Shown in pieces: positions 35,136-43,679 of a DNA stretch of 64,000 nucleotides. Location: positions 3,124,001-3,188,000 of the forward strand of contig NZ_CP116899.1 in assembly GCF_030997045.1 (NCBI RefSeq). Reading direction: 5' to 3'. The translations under genes were made by a program, and so were the position numbers. Numbering within the stretch: the first letter of the stretch is position 1; every line of letters starts with the position of its first letter. Below the pieces are notes generated by a model. That model worked only from the letters and a program-made list of their open reading frames with translations, had not been told where the DNA came from and did no database searches. This DNA comes from Microbulbifer sp. TB1203. GTDB taxonomy: Bacteria; Pseudomonadota; Gammaproteobacteria; Pseudomonadales; Cellvibrionaceae.

Positions 35136-36437
35136 CTATTCGATCAATCCCAACGCCCGCGGCAGGTACTCACTGATCGCTGGCACATAGGTCACCAGTA
35201 TCAGCACAAGGAACATCACCGCATACATTGGCAGCAGCGGTCGGATAAGCTGGGTGATCGAGGTTTTGGAAATGCTTGCGCCCACAAACAGCACGCTGCC
35301 CACCGGAGGTGTGCACAGCCCGATACAGAGGTTGAGGATCATGACGATGCCGAACTGCAACGGGGACATGCCCAGCTCCACGGCCACCGGCAGGAATATG
35401 GGGGTAAAGATCAGAACTGCCGGGGTCATGTCCATAAAGGCCCCCACCACCAACAGGACCAGGTTGATGGTAAGCAGGATCAGCAGCGGATTTTCGCTGA
35501 TGGTGATCAGAGCCTCACTGATGGTCTGGGGAATATTCTCGTAGGAGAGTATCCAGGACATGGCCGAGGAGGCGGCGATCAGGAACATCACTATCGCTGT
35601 GGTTTCCACTGCCTTTACCAACAGTTCCGGCAATTGCGAGACTTTGACTTCCCGGTATACCAGCACCGAGAGCAATAGCGAGTAGAGCACCGCGATGGCA
35701 CTGGCCTCGGTAGCGGTGAAGATACCGCTGATAATGCCGCCGATAACCACCACCACCAGGAACAGGCTGGGTATCGCGTCCAGGGTTTTGCGCAGCGCCT
35801 CCCGCCAGGGGGTGACTTCCCCCACCGGATAGCCCTTGGCTTTGGCCCAGATTCCACAGACCAACATCAGCCCCACGGCCACCAGCAGCCCGGGCAGGTA
35901 GCCGGCGATAAACAGCGCGGCAATGGACACGCCTCCGCTGGCCAGGGAGTACACGATCAGGATATTGCTCGGGGGTATCAGCAGGCCGGTGGTGGAGGAG
36001 GCCACGGTAACGGCTGTATTGAAATTTTTGTCGTAGCCTTCCTTGGTCATCGACGGAATCATGAATCCGCCGATCGCCGAGGTGGCGGCCACCGCGGAAC
36101 CGGAAATGGAACCGAACAGGGTGCAGCTGATGATGTTCACGAACGCCAGGCCGCCGGGCAACATGCCCACCAATACCCGCGCGAAGTCGATAATTCGTCG
36201 CGCGATTCCGCCGCTGCCCATCAGCAGCCCCGAGAAAATGAAAAATGGAATCGCCAACAGCGCGAAACTGTCGATCCCACTGGCCATGCGCTGGGCCATG
36301 GTGATCAGTGCCGGTACCACATCGATGGTTATCAGCATGGTCAGCAGGGTGGCGATACCAATACTGACGGAAATAGGGACGTTCAGCGCCAGCAGGAGCA
36401 GGAAGCTGATCAGCAATACGGCTGCGGTGATTTCCAT
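35136..36437 (-). CDS. dctM: TRAP transporter large permease, DctM
   Basis: The 12-helix membrane permease of a TRAP uptake system, 433 residues. The start is the ATG at 36437 (MEITAAVLLISFLLLLALNV) with a perfect GGAGG upstream; in-frame residues before it overlap dctQ and are not membrane-like. Family marks: PFFIFSGLLMGSGGIARR, the long hydrophobic helices, and PPSNILIVYSLASGG. It follows dctQ by a few bases, with the SD adjoining the dctQ stop. With DctP and DctQ it should import uronates across the inner membrane using the sodium gradient; galacturonate or its unsaturated derivatives are the likely cargo given the neighbours. Confidence 0.95.
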   Translation of the reverse strand: MEITAAVLLISFLLLLALNVPISVSIGIATLLTMLITIDVVPALITMAQRMASGIDSFALLAIPFFIFSGLLMGSGGIARRIIDFARVLVGMLPGGLAFVNIISCTLFGSISGSAVAATSAIGGFMIPSMTKEGYDKNFNTAVTVASSTTGLLIPPSNILIVYSLASGGVSIAALFIAGYLPGLLVAVGLMLVCGIWAKAKGYPVGEVTPWREALRKTLDAIPSLFLVVVVIGGIISGIFTATEASAIAVLYSLLLSVLVYREVKVSQLPELLVKAVETTAIVMFLIAASSAMSWILSYENIPQTISEALITISENPLLILLTINLVLLVVGAFMDMTPAVLIFTPIFLPVAVELGMSPLQFGIVMILNLCIGLCTPPVGSVLFVGASISKTSITQLIRPLLPMYAVMFLVLILVTYVPAISEYLPRALGLIE

Positions 36438-36445
36438 AAATCCTC

Positions 36446-36946
36446 CTAGGCGGACGCAGTTTTTACGGCTGTTGCAATGCGTTCTTTCTTTCCGCTCAAC
36501 AGTTGGACCAGTTGGTCCAGACTGAAGAGACAGATCAAGCCGCCGGACAGGGGTATCACGCTGTAGACAATACCCATGGGAATATTCAGTGCCGCGGACA
36601 GCTGGTTCAGTTCGACAGTCAGCGCCACCAGTTTGACACCGCCGAACACCATGGCCGATGCGGCAAAGGCGAAGCACAGGAATATGGTGAGAATTTGAAC
36701 CTGCCTGCCGATTTTTTCCGGCAGGGCATTGGTCAGCAGGTCGATACCCAGATGGGATTTTTTGCGGTAGGCATAGGCGCCGCCGAGCAGACCGATCCAG
36801 ACCAGCAGGTAGCGCGCCAGTTCCTCGGTATAGGAGCTGGGGCTCATGGGCAGGAAGCGGGTGAGTATCTGCCAGGTGACGTCCAGCACCATCAGCGCCA
36901 GCAGGCTGCCGAGGAAGATTTCCAGCAGTTTTTCTATTCTATTCAT
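36446..36946 (-). CDS. dctQ: TRAP transporter small permease, DctQ
   Basis: 166 residues with four predicted membrane helices (about 12-32, 48-64, 86-106, 128-150). The segment EELARYLLVWIGLLGGAYAY is the family hallmark, as is the basic loop RKKSHLGIDLL. It partners DctM, whose start follows 8 bases after this stop. The dctP gene lies upstream, separated by a repeat-filled gap of 176 bases. Confidence 0.94.
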   Translation of the reverse strand: MNRIEKLLEIFLGSLLALMVLDVTWQILTRFLPMSPSSYTEELARYLLVWIGLLGGAYAYRKKSHLGIDLLTNALPEKIGRQVQILTIFLCFAFAASAMVFGGVKLVALTVELNQLSAALNIPMGIVYSVIPLSGGLICLFSLDQLVQLLSGKKERIATAVKTASA

Positions 36947-36984
36947 CGCCAGTACGCCTTTTATAATTCGATGCGTTTTTTTGC

Positions 36985-37112
36985 CCTCTCCCCTTTTTAT
37001 GCCCTCTCCCCCGGCCCCTCTCCCGCAAGCGGGAGAGGGGAGGTGTCCCGCAAGCGGGAGAGGGGAGTTGGCCCCCTCTCCCCTCCGGGGAGAGGGCTGG
37101 GGAGAGGGGCGG
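36985..37112. repeat. Tandem CCCTCTCCCGCAAGCGGGAG repeats inside the TRAP operon
   Basis: At least three copies of a palindromic unit built on CTCTCCCGCAAGCGGGAGAG lie between dctP and dctQ. The same family occurs at 20640, 45570 and 56550. It may lower expression of the permease genes relative to dctP by attenuation, or stabilise the dctP message. Confidence 0.8.
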
Positions 37113-37122
37113 GCCGAGGGCC

Positions 37123-38103
37123 CTACATAGCCGCAATCCGATCCAGCAGCTCGCCTACTTCCGTGCCCTTATAACTGGCGTGCAACGGCTGCACGGCATC
37201 GATAAACGGCTGCTTGTCCGGATAGATCACTTTCACGCCGGCCGCCTCCACAGCGGCGAGGGATTCGCGGGTGGATTCCTGCCAGAGTTCCCGCTGGTAG
37301 GCCACCGCGTCATCCACTGCCTGCTGCAGCCATTCCCTCTGTTGCGGATCGAGTTTCTTCCACACTTCCGTGCTGACCAGCAGCATGTCCGGCACATAGG
37401 TGTGCTCGTCCAGGGTGTAGTACCTGGAAACTTCGTAGTGTTTGGAGAGATAGAAACTGGGCGGGTTGTTTTCCGCACCGCTGACCACACCCTGCTGCAG
37501 GGCTGTGTAGAGTTCCCCCCAGCTCACCGGAGTCGCGGCGCCGCCGAGGGTGTTGACCATCTTGATCGCGGTCTGGCTGTTCTGTACGCGGATCTTCATA
37601 CCGCGCAAATCTTCCGGTGTGTGAACGGGCTTGTCGTTCATATAGAAGCTGCGGCTGCCCGCATCGAAATAGCCCAGCCCGCGCAGGCGCGCGCGCTCGC
37701 CGGCCACCAACAACTGGCGGCCGATATCGCTCTGCAGCACTTTCCAGAAATGATCTGCATCGCGAAACACATAGGGGAGATTGAAGATCTTGAGCTCGGG
37801 GACGAAACCCTCCATGGGGCTGGCGGACACCTTGGTCATGGCCAGGCTGCCAATCTGCAACAGCTCGATCAGCTCGCGCTCGCTGCCCAGCTGCCCACCG
37901 GGATAGATATCGATGCGCATGCTGTTGCCAGACAGCTCACGCAGCCGTTCGTCCATAAATTCCATGGCCCGATGCACCGAGTGCTGCCGGTCCAGGGTGT
38001 GCGCCAGCTTGAGCGCGGTCTGCGAATCTTCGAGACCGCAACTGCCGAGCAGCAGAAACAGCCCCACTACCGCCAGGCGGTAGAGGGTTTTTCCTTTCAT
38101 CAT
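37123..38103 (-). CDS. dctP: TRAP transporter substrate-binding protein, DctP, lipoprotein form
   Basis: Periplasmic solute-binding subunit of 326 residues, tethered by a lipid: MMKGKTLYRLAVVGLFLLLG then SC, with lipobox Cys22. Family segments: KLAHTLDRQHSVHRAMEFM, YPGGQLGSERELIELLQIG and MKIRVQNSQTAIKMVNTLGG, the last holding the Arg that binds the substrate carboxylate. This is compatible with a uronate ligand. A candidate FadR-type operator (38180) precedes it. Gene order dctP-dctQ-dctM-GH28-TBDR couples inner-membrane import to periplasmic hydrolysis. Confidence 0.95.
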   Translation of the reverse strand: MMKGKTLYRLAVVGLFLLLGSCGLEDSQTALKLAHTLDRQHSVHRAMEFMDERLRELSGNSMRIDIYPGGQLGSERELIELLQIGSLAMTKVSASPMEGFVPELKIFNLPYVFRDADHFWKVLQSDIGRQLLVAGERARLRGLGYFDAGSRSFYMNDKPVHTPEDLRGMKIRVQNSQTAIKMVNTLGGAATPVSWGELYTALQQGVVSGAENNPPSFYLSKHYEVSRYYTLDEHTYVPDMLLVSTEVWKKLDPQQREWLQQAVDDAVAYQRELWQESTRESLAAVEAAGVKVIYPDKQPFIDAVQPLHASYKGTEVGELLDRIAAM

Positions 38104-38179
38104 CTTAATGCACCTGTTTGTCTATTGTTATCGCTACAGGTATGACCGAAAAATTTTAGCGGCTTTTACTCCCGCCAAA

Positions 38180-38191
38180 TTGGTCTTACCA
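38180..38191. promoter_or_regulatory. Candidate FadR-type operator upstream of dctP
   Basis: TTGGTCTTACCA, preceded by AAA, is the best example of the motif in the window and fits the FadR-subfamily form TNGTNNNACNA. It lies between the kdgK stop (38194) and dctP, about 77 bases before the dctP start. Confidence 0.6.
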
Positions 38192-38193
38192 TC

Positions 38194-39114
38194 CTATCGG
38201 CTTGTTGCCCCAGGTGCAATACTTCTCGGAATAATTGCCCCGCGGTTGCGGATTACCGCAGCGGCGCAGCGGTTGCCCGCGGAGACCGCGGCCTCCGGCG
38301 CCTCGCCCTGCAGCCGCGCCGCCAGGTAGCCGGCATTGAAGGAGTCACCGGCACCGGTGGTATCCACCACTTCGCGAACTTCCGGCACGGGAATGGCGCA
38401 CAGTTCCCCGTCGTGCTGCAGCAGTACCGGCTCCGCGCCGCGCTTCAGTACCAGCTCCGACAGGCGGTAGCGGCCGTTGCGCTGCAGGCATTCGTCAGCA
38501 TCCCCATCCCCCCACAGCAACTGCTCATCCTCCAGGGTGAGCAGGGCGATATCCGATTGTTGCAGAAAGGCGGAGACTGCCTCCCGGGCCTCTTCCACAC
38601 TGGTCCACAGGCGCGGGCGGTAGTTGCTGTCAAAGGCCACCCGGCCGCCGCCGGCGCGGAACTCCCCGATAAACGTAAGTAAGCACTCACGCGCATGGGG
38701 AGCCATTATTGCAAGGGTGATTCCGGAGAGATAGAGGCAATCCACCTCTCTCAGGTAATCCTGTAGGCGCTCGCGCTGCAACTGGTCCGCGAACAATTCC
38801 CGCGCCGGGGACTCCCCGCGCCAATAGGTGAAATAGCGCTCGCCATCGGGGGTGTTGTAGATGCTGTAGAGGCCGGGGCAACGCCCGGGCAGGCGCTCTA
38901 TGGCCCCGGTATCAATGCCTTCGGCGCGCATGGCCTCCAGCATCTGTTCGCTGTAGGGATCGTCCCCCAGCAGGGTCACATAGGATGTGTGGACGCCACT
39001 GCGCGCCACATAGACCGCGGTGTTGTAGGTATCCCCGGCAAAGGACTGGGCCAACAGTCCCTCTCCGCGCGGGGACAACTCGACCATTACTTCACCCAAA
39101 GCTGCAAGTTTCAA
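38194..39114 (-). CDS. kdgK: 2-keto-3-deoxygluconate kinase (PfkB family)
   Basis: Phosphorylates KDG to KDPG, the common end of the uronate and unsaturated-uronate branches encoded here. 306 residues; PfkB marks are the N-terminal GEVMVELSPRGEGLL with FAGDTYNTAVYVARSG, and the C-terminal signature VDTTGAGDSFNAGYLAARL with the catalytic Asp. The start is an unusual TTG at 39114, supported by AGGAG 6 bases upstream and by the family's N-terminus (MKLAALGEV). Two candidate regulator sites and a promoter lie just upstream. No KDPG aldolase is present in the window. Confidence 0.94.
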   Translation of the reverse strand: MKLAALGEVMVELSPRGEGLLAQSFAGDTYNTAVYVARSGVHTSYVTLLGDDPYSEQMLEAMRAEGIDTGAIERLPGRCPGLYSIYNTPDGERYFTYWRGESPARELFADQLQRERLQDYLREVDCLYLSGITLAIMAPHARECLLTFIGEFRAGGGRVAFDSNYRPRLWTSVEEAREAVSAFLQQSDIALLTLEDEQLLWGDGDADECLQRNGRYRLSELVLKRGAEPVLLQHDGELCAIPVPEVREVVDTTGAGDSFNAGYLAARLQGEAPEAAVSAGNRCAAAVIRNRGAIIPRSIAPGATSR

Positions 39115-39140
39115 AGCTATCTCCTGTACTGACCAGAGCA

Positions 39141-39192
39141 GGTCTTACCATTAATCGTTGACCGGTATAACCAATTTTTGGCAGTATAGCAA
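39141..39192 (-). promoter_or_regulatory. kdgK promoter with two candidate FadR-type operators
   Basis: On the minus strand TTGCTA (39192-39187) and TATACC (39169-39164) are 17 bases apart, a good sigma-70 promoter. The site TTGGTTATACCGG (39174-39162) covers the -10, and GGTCTTACCA (39141-39150, plus strand) lies downstream of it, as expected for repression. Confidence 0.6.
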
Positions 39193-39256
39193 TTCCGGTC
39201 TATGTACTGGGTTTCTCCATTGCCTGGCGCGGCCCAACCCCAACTTGCCGCGCACC

Positions 39257-39279
39257 CCCCGCCTTCGGGCGGGGTTTTT
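39257..39279 (+). terminator. Intrinsic terminator upstream of uxaC with no gene before it
   Basis: CCCCGCC / GGCGGGG with a TTCG loop and five T residues, ending 61 bases before the uxaC ATG. As the upstream gene is divergent, it would act on a leader transcript (attenuation) or block stray transcription. Confidence 0.6.
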
Positions 39280-39339
39280 CCTTCAATGGGGGACGCAGTA
39301 TGCTTGTAAGACAACCCAATTAGAACGAGCCTTTCCGCT

Positions 39340-40755
39340 ATGCCACGCCCTTTGCAATTGCACCCCGATCGCCTGTTCCCGGTGGATAACGCCCAGCGGG
39401 ATATCGCCCGCAAACTCTACGAGAGTGTCAGGGATTTGCCGATTATCAGCCCACACGGGCACACCGACCCGTCCTGGTTCGCCGACAATCAGCCTTTCGG
39501 CAATCCGGCGGAACTGTTGATCAAACCGGATCACTATGTGTTCCGCATGCTCTACAGCCAGGGCGTACCGCTGGAGAGCCTCGGCATCCGCGGCCGAGAG
39601 GGTACTCCGGCGGAAACCGATCCGCGCGCCATCTGGCAGCGCTTTGCCGAACACTACTACCTGTTCCGCGGCACTCCCTCACGCATGTGGCTGGATACCG
39701 TATTCCACGATGTGTTCGAGCTGGACGTGGCCCTGGACGCCTCCACTGCCGAACTCTACTACGAGCGCATCGACAGCTGCCTGAAAAAGCCGGAGTTCCT
39801 GCCCCGCGCCCTGTTCGAGCGCTTCAATATCGAAGTGATCGCCACCACCGAATCCCCGCTGGACGACCTGCGTCATCACCAGAAAATCCTGGACAGCGGC
39901 TGGAGCGGTCGCATCATCACCGCCTACCGACCGGACCCGGTGCTCGACCCGGACTACGAAGGCTTCGCCGACAACCTGCGCAAACTGGCGGAAATCACCG
40001 GTGAAGACACCGGCAACTACGCCGGCTACCTGGCGGCACTGAAAAACCGCCGCGAATTCTTCAAGCAGATGGGCGCCACCTCCACCGACCACGGCCACCC
40101 CACTGCCACTACCGCCAACCTCAGCCCGGCTGAGGCGGAAGCGCTGTTCAACCGCGTACGCGACGGCGGCGCGAGCAGCGAAGACGCGGAGCTGTTCCGC
40201 GGTCAGATGCTCACCGAAATGGCGCGCATGAGCATTGAAGACGGCCTGGTGATGCAGATTCACCCCGGCTCCGTGCGCAACCACAACAAAGTGGTGTTCG
40301 ACAAATACGGCCGCGACAAGGGCTGCGACATCCCCTCCCGCACCGATTACGTCCATGCGCTCAGGCCGCTGCTGGAAGCGGTGGGCAACGAGCCGGATCT
40401 CACCGTAATCCTGTTCACCCTGGACGAGACCAGCTACAGCCGCGAACTGGCACCGCTGGCCGGTCACTACCCGGCGCTGAAACTGGGCCCCGCCTGGTGG
40501 TTCCACGACAGCCCCGAGGGCATGCGTCGCTTCCGCGAGCAGGTGACCGAGACCGCCGGTTTCTACAATACCGTGGGCTTCAACGACGACACCCGCGCTT
40601 TCCTGTCCATCCCCGCCCGCCACGACGTGGCCCGGCGCATGGACTGTAACTTCCTCTCCCAACTGGTGTGCGAACACCGGCTGGAGCAGGACGAGGCGTT
40701 CGAGCTCGCGCACGATCTCAGCTACGCACTGGCCAAGCGGGCCTACAAGCTGTAA
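39340..40755 (+). CDS. uxaC: Glucuronate/galacturonate isomerase
   Basis: Converts D-galacturonate to D-tagaturonate and D-glucuronate to D-fructuronate in the cytoplasm. 471 residues, the normal family length, without a signal peptide. Recognisable segments are the N-terminal LPIISPHGHTDPSWFADN (metal-binding His pair), HYVFRMLYSQGVPLESLG, MWLDTVFHDVFEL and MQIHPGSVRNHN. The weak ribosome binding site ahead of ATG 39340 is compensated by the exact match of MPRPLQLHPDRLFP to the family start. It begins the run that continues with the uxuB-type gene. Confidence 0.96.
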   Translation: MPRPLQLHPDRLFPVDNAQRDIARKLYESVRDLPIISPHGHTDPSWFADNQPFGNPAELLIKPDHYVFRMLYSQGVPLESLGIRGREGTPAETDPRAIWQRFAEHYYLFRGTPSRMWLDTVFHDVFELDVALDASTAELYYERIDSCLKKPEFLPRALFERFNIEVIATTESPLDDLRHHQKILDSGWSGRIITAYRPDPVLDPDYEGFADNLRKLAEITGEDTGNYAGYLAALKNRREFFKQMGATSTDHGHPTATTANLSPAEAEALFNRVRDGGASSEDAELFRGQMLTEMARMSIEDGLVMQIHPGSVRNHNKVVFDKYGRDKGCDIPSRTDYVHALRPLLEAVGNEPDLTVILFTLDETSYSRELAPLAGHYPALKLGPAWWFHDSPEGMRRFREQVTETAGFYNTVGFNDDTRAFLSIPARHDVARRMDCNFLSQLVCEHRLEQDEAFELAHDLSYALAKRAYKL

Positions 40756-40801
40756 CGTCCGTTGCCGCCACAAAATGCTTGTGCACTACTTGTGTACTAA
40801 A

Positions 40802-40830
40802 TAGGAGCGGCCGCTGGCCGCTTCTATTAG
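40802..40830. repeat. REP-like element between uxaC and uxuB
   Basis: TAGGAGCGGCCGCTGGCCGC, a member of the TGTAGGAGCGGCC family, lies 22 bases before the uxuB start within an apparent operon. Confidence 0.7.
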
Positions 40831-40851
40831 TTAGTGAATCTGGAAAGTTTT

Positions 40852-42342
40852 ATGAACGAAAAAGTCCTGAACAGTCATACCCTGACTGACATGTCGGAAT
40901 CGGTAACCACACCTGGCTACGACCGCGGCCAGATTGGAACGGGAATCGTGCATCTGGGCATCGGCGCCTTCCACCGCGCCCACCAGGCCTGGTATACGGA
41001 ACAGGTGCTGGAAGACGGCAGCGACTGGGGCATTGTCGCCGCCAGCCTGCGCTCGCCCACAGTGCGCGACCAGTTGGCGCCGCAAAACTATCTCTATTCC
41101 CTGGTGGAAAAAAGCAACGATGGCGAAAAAGTACGTGTGATCGGTTGCGTGCAGGATGTCTACGTGGCTCCGGAAAGCCCGCGCGCCCTGCTGGACGCCA
41201 TGACCCAGGAAGGGGTTCGCATCGTCTCGCTCACCATCACCGAAAAGGGTTACTGCCACCACCCGTCTTCCGGTGAGCTGAATCTGCAGCACCCGGATAT
41301 CCAGCACGATCTGGCCAACCCGCAGGCCCCGAAATCCGCGCTCGGCTTTATCGTCTACGCCCTGCGCGAACGTATGCAGAAAGGGCTGCCCGGATTTACC
41401 CTGCTCAGCTGCGACAATCTGCCCAGCAACGGCAAAGTGCTGCAGCGTGTGCTCTTCCAGTTCGCCGACCAGTTGGAGCCGGAATTCGCCGCCTGGGTCA
41501 GGGAGAATACCCGCTGCCCCTGCACCATGGTGGATCGCATAGTCCCCGCCACCACCGATTCAGACCGCGACGCCCTCGAGGAGCTTCTCGGTGTGCGCGA
41601 CAACGCCGCGGTTATGGCCGAGCCCTTCTCCCAGTGGGTGGTGGAAGACAACTTCCTGCGCGGGCGCCCCGCCTGGGAAAAGGCCGGTGCCACCTTTGTC
41701 GATGATGTAGAAGTCTTCGAACTGATCAAGCTGCGCCTGCTCAACGGCTGCCACTCCCTGCTCGCCTACAGCGGCTACCTGGCCGGGTTTGAGACCGTTG
41801 CCGATGTGATGCAGGAACCTGCTTTTGCCGCGCTGGCAGAGCGGTTTCTCGCCGACGAGGCCAGTGCGGCGGTGGAAGCGCCGGCGGACTTCGACCTGGC
41901 GGCCTACCGGGGACAACTGCTGGAGCGCTTCGCCAACCGGGCGCTGAAACACCGCACCTGGCAGATCGCCATGGACGGTTCGCAGAAGATCCCCCAGCGC
42001 TGGCTGGGCACCCTGCGCCACCAACTGCAGAACGGCGGCTCCATCGAGCTGTTGTGCCTGGCCCTCGCCTGCTGGATTCGCTATGTCTCCGCGGAGGACG
42101 ACGCCGGCAAGCCAATCGAGGTTTCCGATCCGCTGGCACAGGAACTGAAGGCTCTTTGCGACGCAAACGCAGGAAACCCGCGGGAACTGGCCACAGCCTT
42201 CCTGGGTTTTGCACCGGTCTTCGGCGAAGACCTGCAAAAGAGCGAAGCTCTGCAGCAGGCGCTGACTGCACAGCTGGAGCTGCTGGCAAAACAGGGGGTG
42301 CTGAACACCGTGCGTATGCAGATGGAAGAAAGCCCCGCCTGA
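40852..42342 (+). CDS. uxuB: Mannitol-dehydrogenase-family reductase, UxuB (fructuronate reductase) type
   Basis: NADH-dependent reduction of a keto-uronate. 496 residues from the ATG at 40852, chosen because GGAAAG lies just before it; the GTG at 40834 has no such site. The Rossmann segment is GIVHLGIGAFHRAHQAWY; further marks are SLTITEKGYCHH, CTMVDRIVPATT and KLRLLNGCHSLLAYSGYLAG, the last with the Lys/Asn/His catalytic set. It resembles E. coli UxuB along its length more than UxaB. Yet the partner uxaA needs altronate, made from tagaturonate by UxaB, and neither uxaB nor uxuA is here. So it may reduce tagaturonate in this organism, or serve glucuronate with an unlinked uxuA. Confidence 0.9.
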   Translation: MNEKVLNSHTLTDMSESVTTPGYDRGQIGTGIVHLGIGAFHRAHQAWYTEQVLEDGSDWGIVAASLRSPTVRDQLAPQNYLYSLVEKSNDGEKVRVIGCVQDVYVAPESPRALLDAMTQEGVRIVSLTITEKGYCHHPSSGELNLQHPDIQHDLANPQAPKSALGFIVYALRERMQKGLPGFTLLSCDNLPSNGKVLQRVLFQFADQLEPEFAAWVRENTRCPCTMVDRIVPATTDSDRDALEELLGVRDNAAVMAEPFSQWVVEDNFLRGRPAWEKAGATFVDDVEVFELIKLRLLNGCHSLLAYSGYLAGFETVADVMQEPAFAALAERFLADEASAAVEAPADFDLAAYRGQLLERFANRALKHRTWQIAMDGSQKIPQRWLGTLRHQLQNGGSIELLCLALACWIRYVSAEDDAGKPIEVSDPLAQELKALCDANAGNPRELATAFLGFAPVFGEDLQKSEALQQALTAQLELLAKQGVLNTVRMQMEESPA

Positions 42343-42344
42343 TC

Positions 42345-42480
42345 TCATCCCCCTTCGGCTGCAAGCAGGCTCCTACAAAGCACCCTGTAGAAGCCTGCTT
42401 GCAGACGAACGGTGCAAAACTCCCAAATCTTTAGCTCTGCAAGCAATCTCCTGCAAAGTACCCCGTAGGATCAGCCGGGA
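42345..42480. repeat. REP-like repeats downstream of uxuB
   Basis: CGGCTGCAAGCAGGCTCCTA (42357), then CTGTAGAAGCCTGCTTGCAG (42385), an inverted pair of the TGTAGGAGCCTGC family, and a third partial copy near 42462. No gene is seen in the 288 bases up to the LuxR stop. Confidence 0.75.
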
Positions 42481-42630
42481 GTCCCGGTTGGCCAAACATT
42501 ATTCCCCCACATTTTCCACTCCGTCAGTCTCCCGAAATCCGATCGTTCGATCTCACTATATCCCACTAACTAATTGCTACCCGCCCCCGGTAAGTATCAA
42601 ACTTTAGTCGCGGAGTATTCAAGACTGCTT

Positions 42631-43287
42631 TTAGCGGAGGATGCCTCGTTTAATTGCCGTGTAAACAGCTGCGGGAGCATTGGCCACACCCAGTTTGGCG
42701 AAGAGACTTTGTCGATGGTTTTTTACAGTGGAAGTGCTGATATACATTAGTCGCGCGGTTTCATCGATGGATATTCCTTTTGCTGTGTGTCGCAGAACCT
42801 GAAATTCCGCCGCAGAAAGCAAAGGAGCCGGAGACTGCCCAACGGCTTTTGCGCGAACCTGAGTTTCCTGCTCCTGAAGATATTCCTGAAAAGCCGTTTG
42901 TGCATCGTGGGAAATTGACACTTCACCTCCCAAAGCGTGTTTGATGGCAAGCCTGATAGCTTCAGGTGACTCGCCACGAGTCAAATAACCTGCAGCTCCT
43001 GCGGTAATGGCACGGTAAACTTCCTCTCCTCTGGTCTCCATGGCAAGTAGCAGTATCCGTGTCTCTGCTCCCTTGGCCCTTACGATGTCGCAAACGCGGA
43101 CTCCATCAATACCACTGGACAGCTCGACCGTACCGATATCGGGATGCAAGCGGGCAATCCCCTTGGTGGCCCCGGCCATGTCGTCCGCTTCTCCAACTAC
43201 GACCAGAGACTGGTCATCCTTTAGTACATAGGTAAGCCCAACGCGCACCAACGGACAACTGTGTGCTATGAAAACAGATGTTTGCAC
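42631..43287 (-). CDS. LuxR/NarL-type regulator with a degenerate receiver domain
   Basis: 218-residue response-regulator-like protein. GTG 43287 is the start, with AGGAGG 8 bases upstream, rather than the TTG at 43317. The receiver (about 1-120) has lost the phosphorylation residues: the acidic pair is His9-Ser10, the phospho-acceptor Asp is Glu55 (DIGTVELSSGIDG), the Thr/Ser is Ala82 and the Lys is Arg104 (YLTRGESP). The LuxR HTH (about 150-215; LSAAEFQVLRHTAKGISIDE, STSTVKNHRQSLFAKLGV) is intact. It should bind DNA without classical phospho-control. No histidine kinase lies nearby. Whether it controls pectin genes is unknown. Confidence 0.88.
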   Translation of the reverse strand: MQTSVFIAHSCPLVRVGLTYVLKDDQSLVVVGEADDMAGATKGIARLHPDIGTVELSSGIDGVRVCDIVRAKGAETRILLLAMETRGEEVYRAITAGAAGYLTRGESPEAIRLAIKHALGGEVSISHDAQTAFQEYLQEQETQVRAKAVGQSPAPLLSAAEFQVLRHTAKGISIDETARLMYISTSTVKNHRQSLFAKLGVANAPAAVYTAIKRGILR

Positions 43288-43679
43288 AGGCAACACCTCC
43301 TGGAAGCTATTTACCAATATTGCGCCCAGCCCATTCTTTAGGCCAGAAATAAATAGCTACCACTGCGAACTTGCAGCGGATAATACCTGAAATTATTTTT
43401 TAGGCGATGCACGGGGAGTTTACCTGCGCCAACTTGCGTGACCGGGAGCCGCCGTGTTAGCCGTGACCGAAATTACAACCCAATCGATTGCCTGGGACTG
43501 GGAATTTATTGTTCGCTTACTGCCACGATGAAGAACATACTAAAATTCTGGAACTCGGTACGCTATGGCAGCAGTCCCGGGAACGAGAAGGCGCCGGAAA
43601 CCCACAATCCGTACGCGGCCATCAAAAATACATATAGAAAAATTCAGGGGTGCGAGATAGTCAGCGCGGGAGGGTCGAG
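43288..43679. other. Intergenic region between the LuxR-type and NDUFA9-like genes
   Basis: These 392 bases presumably hold divergent promoters. An 81-codon frame (43438-43683) runs in but has no clear ribosome binding site, no family resemblance and overlaps the next start. I see no convincing gene or repeat. Confidence 0.5.
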
